A stretch of 64,000 nucleotides of DNA from CAIWHR01 sp963734085 (GTDB lineage: Bacteria; Pseudomonadota; Gammaproteobacteria; Burkholderiales; Casimicrobiaceae), in assembly GCA_963734085.1 (NCBI GenBank), contig CAVTFT010000007.1, positions 930,001 through 994,000 of the forward strand, given 5' to 3'. The first letter of the stretch is position 1, and every line of letters starts with the position of its first letter. This document shows, piece by piece, positions 56,500 to 64,000 of this stretch. The notes beneath the pieces were generated by a model. The model searched no databases. It saw only the letters and a list, made by a program, of their open reading frames with translations, and was not told where the DNA came from. The translations under genes were made by a program, and so were the position numbers.

Positions 56500-57545
56500 C
56501 AGCGCCGTCTCGCCGCCGCGTTCACTTCGCGCGCCGTTTTCGATCCGAGGCGCCCGAAGACGCGCCGCGCGTTGCCTTCGAAGATCTTCTCGCGGTCCGC
56601 GGCCCCAAGCGCTTCCATCTGGTCGACGTAGCGCTTCGTGTCGTCGAAGTGATGCCCGGTCTCGGGGTCGATGCCGCGCACCGCGCCGACCATCTCCGAG
56701 GCGAACAGGATGTTGTCGATCGGAATCACCTTCGTCAGCAGCTCGATCCCGGGGCGATGATAGACGCACGTGTCGAAGAACACGTTGTGGAGCAAGAGCT
56801 CCTTCAAGGGCGGACGCTTCAGGTCCTGCGCGAGCCCGCGATAGCGACCCCAGTGGTAGGGCACCGCGCCGCCGCCGTGCGGAATGATGAACTTCAGTGC
56901 CGGAAAATCCTTGAACAGATCGGAGGTCAGGAATTGCATGAACGCGGTCGTGTCGGCATTGATGTAGTGGGCGCCCGTCGCGTGGAAGCACGGGTTGCAC
57001 GATGTCGACACGTGGACCATCGCCGGAACGTCGAGCTCGACCATCTTCTCGTAGACCGGATACCACCACTGGTCGGTCAGCGGCGGCTCCTTCCAGTGTC
57101 CGCCCGACGGATCCGGGTTCAGGTTGCAGCCGATGAAGCCGAGCTCGTTCACGCAGCGCTCGAGCTCGGGGATGCATCGCTCGGGCGGGACGCCCGGCGA
57201 CTGCGGCAGCTGGCAGACGCCGACGAAGTTGTCCGGATACAGACCGCAGACGCGCGCGACGAGATCGTTGCAGATCTCCGACCATTCGCGGCTCGTTGCC
57301 TCGGTGCCGATGTGGTGCGCCATGAAGCTCGCGCGCGGCGAGAAGATCGTGAGATCCGTGCCGCGTTCGCGCTGCATCTTCAGTTGCGCGTTCTCGAGGC
57401 TCGTCCGGATCTCGTCGTCGGCGATGACGAGCTCGGCGCGTTTCGGCCCCTTCGCCGGATCGTCGAGTGCCGCGACCTGGCGCTTGCGCCACGCTTCGAG
57501 CGCGGCCGGCGCCGTCGTGTAATGCCCGTGGCAGTCGATGATCAT
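56499..57545 (-). CDS. ligJ: 4-oxalomesaconate hydratase (amidohydrolase type)
   Basis: A 348-residue amidohydrolase-fold enzyme. MIIDCHGHYTTAP holds the first metal ligands, FIIPHGGGAVPYHWGRYRGL the later His, and ILFASEMVGAVRGIDP the last block; the overall pattern is that of LigJ from Sphingobium SYK-6. It hydrates 4-oxalomesaconate to 4-carboxy-4-hydroxy-2-oxoadipate, the substrate of LigK. It lies 22 bp after ligB2. Confidence 0.9.
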   Translation of the reverse strand: MIIDCHGHYTTAPAALEAWRKRQVAALDDPAKGPKRAELVIADDEIRTSLENAQLKMQRERGTDLTIFSPRASFMAHHIGTEATSREWSEICNDLVARVCGLYPDNFVGVCQLPQSPGVPPERCIPELERCVNELGFIGCNLNPDPSGGHWKEPPLTDQWWYPVYEKMVELDVPAMVHVSTSCNPCFHATGAHYINADTTAFMQFLTSDLFKDFPALKFIIPHGGGAVPYHWGRYRGLAQDLKRPPLKELLLHNVFFDTCVYHRPGIELLTKVIPIDNILFASEMVGAVRGIDPETGHHFDDTKRYVDQMEALGAADREKIFEGNARRVFGRLGSKTAREVNAAARRR

Positions 57546-57567
57546 CCGTGAGCCCTCCCGCGCCGGC

Positions 57568-58437
57568 TCACGCCGCGCGCGCCTTCGGCGTCTGCTCGTT
57601 CGCGAGCACCATCAGCCCCGTCGCCGTATTGGAGACCGGGACGTGATAGTTCGAGTGGACGCGGGTCACGCGGCCCGTGAGCGCGCCGCGGGCCGCGATC
57701 CACGCCATCAGCTCGGTCCCCTGCGCGCCGGCCTCGCGGACGATGTCGAGCGTAGAGTAGCGGGTGAGCCGCTCCGGATCGTTCACCAGCGCGTCCATGC
57801 ACATCAGGTCGAACGGCTTGTTGATGAAGCCGGCGCGTTTGCCGTCGAGCTGATGCGAGAGCCCGCCGGTGCCCAGCACGAGAATCCGCACGTCTTCATC
57901 CCACGCGTCGAGCGCACGGCCGACGGCCTGGCCCAGCCGATACGCACGCCGCGGCGACGGCAGCGGATGCTGGACGTGGTTCATCGCGATCGGGACGATG
58001 CGCACCGGCCAGTCGCCGCCGCCCGGCCACAGGAGGGCCATCGGCAGCGTCAGCGCGTGGTCGACCAGCATCTCCTGGCACATCGTGATGTCGAACTCGG
58101 CGGCGACGAGCGACTCGATCAGGTGCCACGACAACGCGGGGTTGCCCCTGAACGGCTTGACGGTCGGGATGCCCCAGCCCTCGTCGGCGTTCCGGTACTC
58201 CGACGCTGCGCCGACAGCGAACGTCGGAAGCTTGTCCAGGAAGAAGTTGAGCCCGTGGTCCTGGTAGAACACGACGGCGACGTCGGGCTTCGTCTGTGCA
58301 AGCCACGCGTGCACCGGTGGATAGCCGTCGAAGAACGGCTTCCAGTACGGATCCTGCTGCTTCTTCTTCGCGATTGCGCCGCCGATCGCCGGCACGTGCG
58401 AGCTGGTGACCGCGCCGATGACGTTTGCCATGGTCAT
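57568..58437 (-). CDS. Extradiol dioxygenase beta subunit, LigB-like (copy 2)
   Basis: A 289-residue class III extradiol dioxygenase subunit. With the Met at 58,431, the first iron ligand is His12 (AVTSSHVPAIGG). YQDHGLNFFLDK, GTGGLSHQLDGKR and EAGAQGTELMAW supply the second His, catalytic His and Glu. It is diverged from copy 1, particularly at DHASAF (here DHGLNF) around the active site, so a different ring substrate is likely. Its start overlaps ligA2 by 4 bp. Confidence 0.9.
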   Translation of the reverse strand: MTMANVIGAVTSSHVPAIGGAIAKKKQQDPYWKPFFDGYPPVHAWLAQTKPDVAVVFYQDHGLNFFLDKLPTFAVGAASEYRNADEGWGIPTVKPFRGNPALSWHLIESLVAAEFDITMCQEMLVDHALTLPMALLWPGGGDWPVRIVPIAMNHVQHPLPSPRRAYRLGQAVGRALDAWDEDVRILVLGTGGLSHQLDGKRAGFINKPFDLMCMDALVNDPERLTRYSTLDIVREAGAQGTELMAWIAARGALTGRVTRVHSNYHVPVSNTATGLMVLANEQTPKARAA

Positions 58438-58796
58438 TCCCCTTCTTTGCCTGCAGAGGCCAGCATGGCCTTGAACGCTTCCTTGGTCATTCCGGTCTGC
58501 TGCGCGCCGACGTCCTGGACGTCGAGGCCCAGGATGCCGGCGAACTTGGCGAGATAGTAGATGTTGCCGCCGGCTTCGATCAGCTGCAGCACGTTGCGGC
58601 TCGCGATCGCCGCGCGCTGTTCGTCGCTCAACGCGAACTTGCGGCAGTAGGCGTCCTCGTCGCGCTTGAACTCCGCGCGGTTGTCCGCCGAGTTGAACGA
58701 ATAGCACATCCGGTTGAGCGCGTAGCCCTTCCGCGCCTGATACCCGTCGTACACCGTCGTGCCGGGAATTCCGTAGTCCCGCTGCCCGCTGCCCAT
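58434..58796 (-). CDS. Extradiol dioxygenase alpha subunit, LigA-like (copy 2)
   Basis: A 120-residue LigA-domain protein (GIPGTTVYDGYQARKGYALN, then EAGGNIYYLAKFAGILGLDV) that caps the active site of the beta subunit. It is shorter than copy 1 at the C terminus. Coupled to ligB2 by a 4-bp overlap. Confidence 0.9.
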   Translation of the reverse strand: MGSGQRDYGIPGTTVYDGYQARKGYALNRMCYSFNSADNRAEFKRDEDAYCRKFALSDEQRAAIASRNVLQLIEAGGNIYYLAKFAGILGLDVQDVGAQQTGMTKEAFKAMLASAGKEGE

Positions 58797-58871
58797 CGCC
58801 GTTGCCCTCTTGCCTCTTTCGTCTGGCCAATGCGGTCGGTGTCTTCGCGCCGTCCGCGAGATTTCCGCCCG

Positions 58872-59822
58872 TCAGGTCGCCTCGCGCGCAAGCTGCGCCG
58901 CAAGCCCGGCGAGCGTCCGGTAGCATGGCAGCACCTGCGCGACGCTCGCATTCGGCTCGCGCCCCTCGCGGATCGCCGCGATGAACTCGCGGTCCTGCAG
59001 CTCGATCCCGTTCATCGACACGTCGACCTTCGACACGTCGATCTTCTGGTCCTTGCCGTCGACGAGATCGTCGTAGCGCGCGATGTAGGTGCCGGTGTCG
59101 CCGATGTAGCGGAAGAACGTTCCCAGCGGCCCGTCGTTGTTGAACGACAGCGACAACGTGCAGATTGCGCCGGTCGCGCTCTTGAGCTGAATCGACATGT
59201 CCATCGCAATGCCGAGCTCGGGATGGATCGGTCCCTGCATCGCGTGCGCGGCGACGATCGGCCCCGTTTGCCACGCGAAGAGGTCGACCGTATGCGCCGC
59301 GTGGTGCCAGAGCAGGTGGTCGGTCCAGGACCGCGGCTGGCCGAGCGCGTTGATGTTCTTGCGCCGGAAGAAATAGGTCTGCACGTCCATCTGCTGGATC
59401 GCGAGCGCGCCGGCGGCAATACGGTGGTGGACCCATTGGTGGCTCGGATTGAAGCGGCGCGTGTGGCCGACCATCGCCACGAGGCCCGTCTCCTTTTGCG
59501 CCCGGTCGACGGCGAGCGCACCGTCGAGGTTGTCGGCCAGCGGAATCTCGACCTGCACGTGCTTGCCCGCGCGCAGGCACTCTCGCGCCTGCGCCGCATG
59601 GAGCTGCGTGGGCGTTGCGAGGATCACCGCGTCGACGTCGTTGCGGCCGAGGCTCTCGGCCAGGTCGGTCGTCACGTGCGCGACGCCGAACTTGCGCGCA
59701 ACCTCCTGTGTGGGCTCGAGCGTGCGGCCGATGAGCGAGACGACTTCCACGCCGTCGATCTTTGCGAGCGCTTCGAGGTGCTTGACACCGAAGGCGCCGG
59801 CGCCGGCGAGGCAGATCTTCAT
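58872..59822 (-). CDS. ligC: 4-carboxy-2-hydroxymuconate-6-semialdehyde dehydrogenase
   Basis: A 316-residue Gfo/Idh/MocA-fold dehydrogenase. ICLAGAGAFGVKHLEALAKI is the NADP-binding motif, and TYFFRRKNINALGQPRSW is typical of LigC. It oxidises the hemiacetal of the LigAB ring-cleavage product to 2-pyrone-4,6-dicarboxylate. It overlaps ligB1 by 4 bp. Confidence 0.92.
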   Translation of the reverse strand: MKICLAGAGAFGVKHLEALAKIDGVEVVSLIGRTLEPTQEVARKFGVAHVTTDLAESLGRNDVDAVILATPTQLHAAQARECLRAGKHVQVEIPLADNLDGALAVDRAQKETGLVAMVGHTRRFNPSHQWVHHRIAAGALAIQQMDVQTYFFRRKNINALGQPRSWTDHLLWHHAAHTVDLFAWQTGPIVAAHAMQGPIHPELGIAMDMSIQLKSATGAICTLSLSFNNDGPLGTFFRYIGDTGTYIARYDDLVDGKDQKIDVSKVDVSMNGIELQDREFIAAIREGREPNASVAQVLPCYRTLAGLAAQLAREAT

Positions 59823-60661
59823 CGCGGGTTCTCGAAGATGATATGGCCGACCGCCGTGTTCGACGCCGGCACGTGGTAGAAGCGGTAAATCTCTCGCGCA
59901 TTCGCAGCCAGCGCGCCGCGCATGATAAGCCACATCACGAGCTCGATGCCTTCGGAGCCCGCCTCGCGCACGTACTCGAGATGCGGCAATCGCGCGAGGC
60001 CGTCCGGATCGGTGGTGAGCCGGTCGAGGAAGCGCGTGTCGAACTCGCGGTTGATGAGCCCCGCGCGCGGCCCCTGCAGCTGGTGCGACATCCCGCCCGT
60101 GCCCCAGACCATCACGTTCAAGCGGGTGTCGAACGACTCCACGGCCTTGCGGATCGCGCGGCCGAGATTCCAGCAGCGGTTGCCGGTAGGCGGCGGATAC
60201 TGGACGACGTTCACGGCGAGCGGGATCACCTTGCACGGCCATGCTGCGGGCTGGCCGAACATCAGCGAGAGCGGGACGGTCAGCCCATGGTCCACGTCCA
60301 TCCGATTGACGATGGTCATGTCGAACTCGTCCAGGATCGTCGACTGCGCGATGTGCCATGCGAGCTCGGGATGGCCTTCGACTACAGGCACCGGGCGCGG
60401 GCCCCAGCCTTCGTCGGCGGGCGCGAACGATTCAGCGCAGCCGATGGCAAACGTCGGAATGATCTCGAGGGAGAACGCCGACGCGTGATCGTTGTAGACG
60501 AGGACCACGACGTCGGGCTTGCACTCCGCGATCCAGCGCTTCGAGAACTCGTAGCCCGCGAACACCGGCTTCCAGTACGGCTCGTCCGTCCTGCCGAGAT
60601 CGAACGCGGCGCCGACGGCGGGAATGTGCGACGTGGCGACGCCTGCGGTGATTCGTGCCAT
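59819..60661 (-). CDS. ligB: Protocatechuate 4,5-dioxygenase beta subunit
   Basis: A 280-residue catalytic subunit that cleaves protocatechuate between C4 and C5. GVATSHIPAVGAA holds His12, VYNDHASAFSLEIIPTFAIG the second His, GTGGMSHQLQGPRAGLIN the catalytic His and EAGSEGIELVMWLIMRGAL the Glu ligand. The sequence is close to Sphingobium LigB throughout, so this copy is the probable canonical enzyme. It lies 4 bp after ligA1. Confidence 0.94.
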   Translation of the reverse strand: MARITAGVATSHIPAVGAAFDLGRTDEPYWKPVFAGYEFSKRWIAECKPDVVVLVYNDHASAFSLEIIPTFAIGCAESFAPADEGWGPRPVPVVEGHPELAWHIAQSTILDEFDMTIVNRMDVDHGLTVPLSLMFGQPAAWPCKVIPLAVNVVQYPPPTGNRCWNLGRAIRKAVESFDTRLNVMVWGTGGMSHQLQGPRAGLINREFDTRFLDRLTTDPDGLARLPHLEYVREAGSEGIELVMWLIMRGALAANAREIYRFYHVPASNTAVGHIIFENPR

Positions 60662-60665
60662 GGCC

Positions 60666-61070
60666 CTACCGATCCGGATCGGATTTGCTGCGATTGCCGT
60701 GCGCCGACCGGCCGCCGGCGATCATCATCGCCTTGTAGTCGTCTTCCGCCATCCCGGTCATCTTGGACGCGAGGTTCTGGAACGAGAAGCCGTCGGTCGC
60801 GCCGATCTTTGCAAGGAAGTAGATGTTGCCGCCGAGCTCGATCATCCGGTTGTAGTCGCGCGCGAGCACCGCCTCGCGCTGCGCGTCGGTCATCGCGAAA
60901 CGCATGAGGTAGGCGCGCTCGTCCGCCTTGAACGCTGTCCGGTTCTCTGCCCTCATCAGCGACATGCAGAACATGTTGAGGTGGTAGCCCAGCCGCGACT
61001 GCGTCGCGTCGAACACGACGGTGCCCGGGATGTCCTTGAACGCGTCGGTGTAGCTTTTCGGCACGGGCAT
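60666..61070 (-). CDS. ligA: Protocatechuate 4,5-dioxygenase alpha subunit
   Basis: A 134-residue alpha subunit. DIPGTVVFDATQSRLGYHLN, then MSLMRAENRTAFKADE, and ARDYNRMIELGGNIYFLAKI match LigA closely. It overlaps ligI by 1 bp. It forms the alpha2beta2 dioxygenase with the gene at 59,819. Confidence 0.94.
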   Translation of the reverse strand: MPVPKSYTDAFKDIPGTVVFDATQSRLGYHLNMFCMSLMRAENRTAFKADERAYLMRFAMTDAQREAVLARDYNRMIELGGNIYFLAKIGATDGFSFQNLASKMTGMAEDDYKAMMIAGGRSAHGNRSKSDPDR

Positions 61071-61951
61071 CAGCTCCAGTAGAGGCGCATCGGATTGTCG
61101 ACCAGGAGCTTCCGCTGCAGCTCGGGCGTCGGCGCGATCTTCGGCACAAAATCCACCAGCTTGCCGTCGTCCGGCATGTGCGTCTTCATGTTCGGATGCG
61201 GCCAGTCGGTGCCCCAGAGGACGCGACCCGGAAACGTGTCGACGAGACGCTGCGCGAAGGGCACGACGTCATCGTATCCCGGCGGTCCGGATTTCGACAG
61301 CCGTTCGGGGCAGCTCACCTTTGACCAGATGTTCGGATGTTCGGAGAGCAATCGTACGAAACGCTCGAACTCCGGCCCGTCGACGGGCTTGCCCACGTCC
61401 GGCCGGCCCATGTGGTCGACGACGACGGTCGTCGGCAGCGTCGTGAAGAAATCCCAGAGCTCGGGCAGGTCCTGCGCCTCGAAATAGACGACGACGTGCC
61501 AGCCGAGCGGTGCGATTCGCTGCGCGATCTCGGCCAGGACCTCACGCGGCGTGAAGTCGACCAGCCGGCGGACGAAGTTGAAGCGCGTGCCGCGCACGCC
61601 CGCCGCATGCAGCGCGCGGAGCTCGTCATCGCTGATGTCGCGAGCGACCGAGGCGACGCCGCGCGCGCGTCCGCCGGAGTTGACGAGCGCATCGACCAGC
61701 GCGCGGTTGTCGTTGCCGTGGCAGGTCGCCTGGACGATGACGTTGCGCTCGAAGCCCAGAAAATCACGCAGCGCGAAGAGCTTCTCCTTCGGTGCGTCGC
61801 AAGGCGTGTACTTGCGCTCGGGCGCGTAGGGAAACACCGCGGCGGGGCCGAAGACGTGGCAGTGCGCGTCGACAACACCCTTCGGCACCACAAAGGACGG
61901 CTTCGACGGCGCGGGATCGAAAGGCAGATAGTCGGCGTCCACGGCAACCAA
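61070..61951 (-). CDS. ligI: 2-pyrone-4,6-dicarboxylate hydrolase
   Basis: A 293-residue amidohydrolase. VVDAHCHVFGPAAVFPYAPE, RFNFVRRLVDF and LWGTDWPHPN are family signatures. It opens the lactone made by LigC. The gene lies 41 bp after ligK. Confidence 0.94.
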   Translation of the reverse strand: MVAVDADYLPFDPAPSKPSFVVPKGVVDAHCHVFGPAAVFPYAPERKYTPCDAPKEKLFALRDFLGFERNVIVQATCHGNDNRALVDALVNSGGRARGVASVARDISDDELRALHAAGVRGTRFNFVRRLVDFTPREVLAEIAQRIAPLGWHVVVYFEAQDLPELWDFFTTLPTTVVVDHMGRPDVGKPVDGPEFERFVRLLSEHPNIWSKVSCPERLSKSGPPGYDDVVPFAQRLVDTFPGRVLWGTDWPHPNMKTHMPDDGKLVDFVPKIAPTPELQRKLLVDNPMRLYWS

Positions 61952-61992
61952 ATTAGCGGGTCAGACTCGAGCATCGAGTCTTACCCCCGCGT

Positions 61993-62685
61993 TCAGTCTA
62001 TGTACCTCAGGCCCGCCTTCGCAAGCGCGTCGCGCATCCCGTAGAGGTCGAGCCCCAGTTCGCCCGCCGCGAGGCGCTTGCGGTTCGCGTCCTCCTTCTT
62101 CTCGCGCGCTTCCGCGGCGTCGGCGACCGTGGCGACCCGCGCCCGCGGCACGACGACCACGCCGTCGTCGTCGGCGACGATCGCGTCGCCGGGCTCGACC
62201 AGCATGCCTGCGCACACCACGGGTACGTTGATGGAACCGAGCGTCGATTTCACCGTGCCGCGGGCGCACACGGCGCGCGACCAGACCGGAAACTTCATCG
62301 CCGACAGCGTCGCGACGTCGCGCACGCCTGCGTCGATCACGAGCCCGCGCGCGCCGCGCGCGCGGTAGGAGGTCGCGAGCAGGTCGCCGAACATCCCGTC
62401 GTCGTTGTCGGTCGTGACGCCGACGACGACGACGTCGCCGTCGCGGATCATCTCGGCCACGACGTGCAGCATCCAGTTGTCGCCGGGCTGCGCGAGCACG
62501 GTCACCGCCGTCCCGCACGCCGCGGCGCCGGGATAGATCGGCCGCAGGTGCGACTTGAGGAGACCGGTGCGGCCCTGCGCCTCGTGCACGGTGGCGACGC
62601 CGAAGCGCGCGAGCCGCGCGACCGCTGCCGCGTCGGCGCGCTCGATCGTGCGCACTGCGATGCCCGTCTTTCCGTATTCGCCCAT
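61993..62685 (-). CDS. ligK: 4-carboxy-4-hydroxy-2-oxoadipate aldolase / oxaloacetate decarboxylase
   Basis: A 230-residue RraA-fold class II aldolase. GVATVHEAQGRTGLL, DNDDGMFGDLLATSYRARG and GLVIDAGVRDVATL are the active-site loops with the metal-binding and Arg residues. It cleaves CHA to pyruvate and oxaloacetate. The start at 62,685 follows GAGGGAG. A copy of the 40-bp operator lies about 90-125 bp upstream, so ligK may have its own promoter. Confidence 0.93.
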   Translation of the reverse strand: MGEYGKTGIAVRTIERADAAAVARLARFGVATVHEAQGRTGLLKSHLRPIYPGAAACGTAVTVLAQPGDNWMLHVVAEMIRDGDVVVVGVTTDNDDGMFGDLLATSYRARGARGLVIDAGVRDVATLSAMKFPVWSRAVCARGTVKSTLGSINVPVVCAGMLVEPGDAIVADDDGVVVVPRARVATVADAAEAREKKEDANRKRLAAGELGLDLYGMRDALAKAGLRYID

Positions 62686-62770
62686 CGTTGCTCCCTCGCT
62701 GCCTCCGCCAGGACCGGCGCCACGCGACCTGGACGTAGAGCGAGTGTGCGCCGCGACAGCCATGACGGAA

Positions 62771-62810
62771 AGCGCTATTGCTGCACTAGCAGATATGCCG
62801 GATCGGCATG
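62771..62810. promoter_or_regulatory. Putative LysR operator, copy 1 (ligK promoter)
   Basis: Forty bases matching 63,589-63,628 at 34 positions. They contain ctgcactagcag and the dyad tgccg-gat-cggca at 62,796-62,808, which fits T-N11-A. Confidence 0.72.
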
Positions 62811-62844
62811 GATGCGTGAGTCGCCGCAGCTCGGCCACGCGGTT

Positions 62845-63528
62845 TCACGCCGGCTCCATCCCGTTTCGCCGCTTCGCCGCGGCGGCGGCAGGCGATGCCA
62901 TGAAGGTGAGCATCGTCCGCACGGCTTCGGGTTGCGTCGATGTCGCGGCCACGCCTGCCGAGAACGTCGTGACGATCTGGATCCCCGAGGGAAGCGGGCC
63001 CACGACGTCGATCCCCTCGAGGTGCATGAGCTCGGAGAGCTGCTGGAACCCGAGATCGACCTTCCCCGCGGCCACCAGCGTGCCGACCGGCACGCCCGGC
63101 GGCGCCTGCACGATGCGCGACTTCACAACGTCGGCAATGCCCCAGCGTTCGAACAGCCTCGCGAGCTCTACGCCGCTCGGCCCGGTCGAATAGCTGACGG
63201 TATTCGCGGCAAGCACGGCGCGCCGGACTGCGTCCTCCGAACCGATATCGGGCCGCGGAGCTCCCGCTCGAACCGCGATCGACACGCCGGACCGGACGAC
63301 GTCGACCCGGCTGCCGGCCACGATCCGGCTCTCCGCGATCAGCTGATCGACCACATCGGCCGCGAGGACCACAGCATCGAAGTGTTCGCCGGCGCGCACG
63401 CGCCTGGCGGCATCGACGCCGCCGACCGACTCGAGCACGACCTCATGCGACAAGTCGAACGCTCGGACGAGCTCGGCCAGCACCTGCCGGGTGGCCATCG
63501 AGGAAACGATCCTGATCGGGGAAGTCAT
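62845..63528 (-). CDS. ModA-like substrate-binding domain protein without signal peptide
   Basis: A 227-residue periplasmic-binding-protein-like fold (type II): IRIVSSMATRQVLAELVRAF, then VSYSTGPSGVELARLFERWG and AAGKVDLGFQQLSELMH. No signal peptide is seen at the start, so the protein may be cytoplasmic and act as a sensor or chaperone. It is the first gene of the lig block, divergent from the LysR gene. The ligand is unknown. Confidence 0.75.
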   Translation of the reverse strand: MTSPIRIVSSMATRQVLAELVRAFDLSHEVVLESVGGVDAARRVRAGEHFDAVVLAADVVDQLIAESRIVAGSRVDVVRSGVSIAVRAGAPRPDIGSEDAVRRAVLAANTVSYSTGPSGVELARLFERWGIADVVKSRIVQAPPGVPVGTLVAAGKVDLGFQQLSELMHLEGIDVVGPLPSGIQIVTTFSAGVAATSTQPEAVRTMLTFMASPAAAAAKRRNGMEPA

Positions 63529-63588
63529 CGGAGGTCGCTCGCGCGGTGCGATAGCGCCAAGTTTGCGCCGTCCCCGGGCCGCGATGAA

Positions 63589-63628
63589 AGTGCTATTGCT
63601 ACACTAGCAGCTATGCCGATGCGGCATG
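63589..63628. promoter_or_regulatory. Putative LysR operator, copy 2 (divergent promoter)
   Basis: Second copy of the 40-bp site, with dyad tgccg-atg-cggca at 63,614-63,626. It lies between the binding-protein gene (start 63,528) and the LysR gene (start 63,700). Confidence 0.72.
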
Positions 63629-63699
63629 ACGGCGGCGGAATCGTGGACGGCTTCGATCGCCCCGGAGCGGGCCGCGGCCCGACCTATTCGCCCGTTGCC

Positions 63700-64000
63700 A
63701 TGGATCTGAAGCAGCTCGAATACTTCGTCACCGTCGTCGATCTCGGCGGCTTCAGCCGGGCCGCACGGCTCCTGGGCATCGCGCAGCCGGCGATCAGCCG
63801 GCAGGTCAGGAGCCTCGAGATCGAATTGCGCCAGAACCTGCTCCTGCGCAACGGTCGCGGGGCCGTGCCGACGGAGGCCGGCAAGCGGTTGCTCGCGCAT
63901 GCGCGAAGCATCCTGCAGCAGGCGGAGCGCGCACGCCGCGAAGTGGACGAGGTGAAGGGCGCCCCGGTCGGGCACGTCGTCGTCGGCCTGCCGCCGACGC
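63700..64000 (+). CDS. LysR-family transcriptional regulator (partial, runs off the window)
   Basis: The first 100 residues are visible. MDLKQLEYFVTVVDLGGFSR begins the winged helix-turn-helix, AARLLGIAQPAISRQVRSLE is the recognition region, and TEAGKRLLAHARSILQQAER the linker helix. The effector domain lies beyond 64,000. It is divergent from the lig block and probably its regulator, acting through the 40-bp sites. An upstream in-frame ATG at 63,613 lies within operator copy 2 and is unlikely to be used. Confidence 0.93.
   Translation, partial: MDLKQLEYFVTVVDLGGFSRAARLLGIAQPAISRQVRSLEIELRQNLLLRNGRGAVPTEAGKRLLAHARSILQQAERARREVDEVKGAPVGHVVVGLPPT

Overview
The window is high-GC bacterial chromosome, most probably from a betaproteobacterium (Burkholderiales-like). 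The evidence is the yqgE-ruvX-pyrR-pyrB-pyrC' cluster with an inactive dihydroorotase, two BPSS1780-family membrane proteins, the thrB/DUF2782/polA neighbourhood, a CIRCE-controlled groESL, and a meta-cleavage protocatechuate (lig) cluster joined to a Liv-type ABC transporter. No rRNA, tRNA or CRISPR array was recognised by eye.

Positions 1-21,300 are accessory DNA. They carry a type II P-type cation ATPase, a cupin protein, a DedA-PAP2 fusion, an intact IS1182-like element with a 4-bp target duplication, an orphan triple-GAF histidine kinase, then a 6.7-kb stack of nested mobile elements (10,877-17,614). The base of the stack is one decayed IS3-family element, still bounded by its inverted repeats and a CAC target duplication. 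Two IS110-type elements and a compact large-serine-recombinase element are inserted in it. After the stack come a DUF1566 secreted protein, a HEAT-type lipoprotein, a PEP-CTERM protein, an IS91-type transposase remnant and a DUF3102 protein.

Positions 21,580-50,300 are mostly housekeeping genes: yqgE-ruvX-pyrR-pyrB-pyrC' (pyrimidine synthesis), a dienelactone hydrolase, cysC, an AhpD-like protein, yggX and argA divergent from uvrD, DUF3175, a SulP transporter, thrB, DUF2782, a LOG-family gene divergent from polA with overlapping start codons, an acetyltransferase, groESL, DUF2726, a P5C-dehydrogenase-like enzyme, a threonine-dehydratase-like enzyme, a MetE-like protein and a DUF1932 dehydrogenase.

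Positions 50,355-63,528 form one long minus-strand block: ModA-like binding protein, ligK, ligI, ligA1, ligB1, ligC, ligA2, ligB2, ligJ, an alpha/beta hydrolase, livK-livH-livM-livG-livF and a hemerythrin-domain protein. It encodes ring cleavage of protocatechuate-type acids (LigAB), oxidation (LigC), lactone hydrolysis (LigI), hydration (LigJ) and aldol cleavage to central metabolites (LigK), with a probable uptake system. A LysR regulator starts divergently at 63,700 and runs off the window. A 40-bp near-identical site containing a T-N11-A dyad precedes both ligK and the binding-protein/LysR divergent start.

The most interesting observation is in the 5' non-coding end of the first IS110 element. 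It contains segments, in the order expected for a bridge RNA, that match both sides of the reconstructed target in the IS3 gene and both ends of the element.
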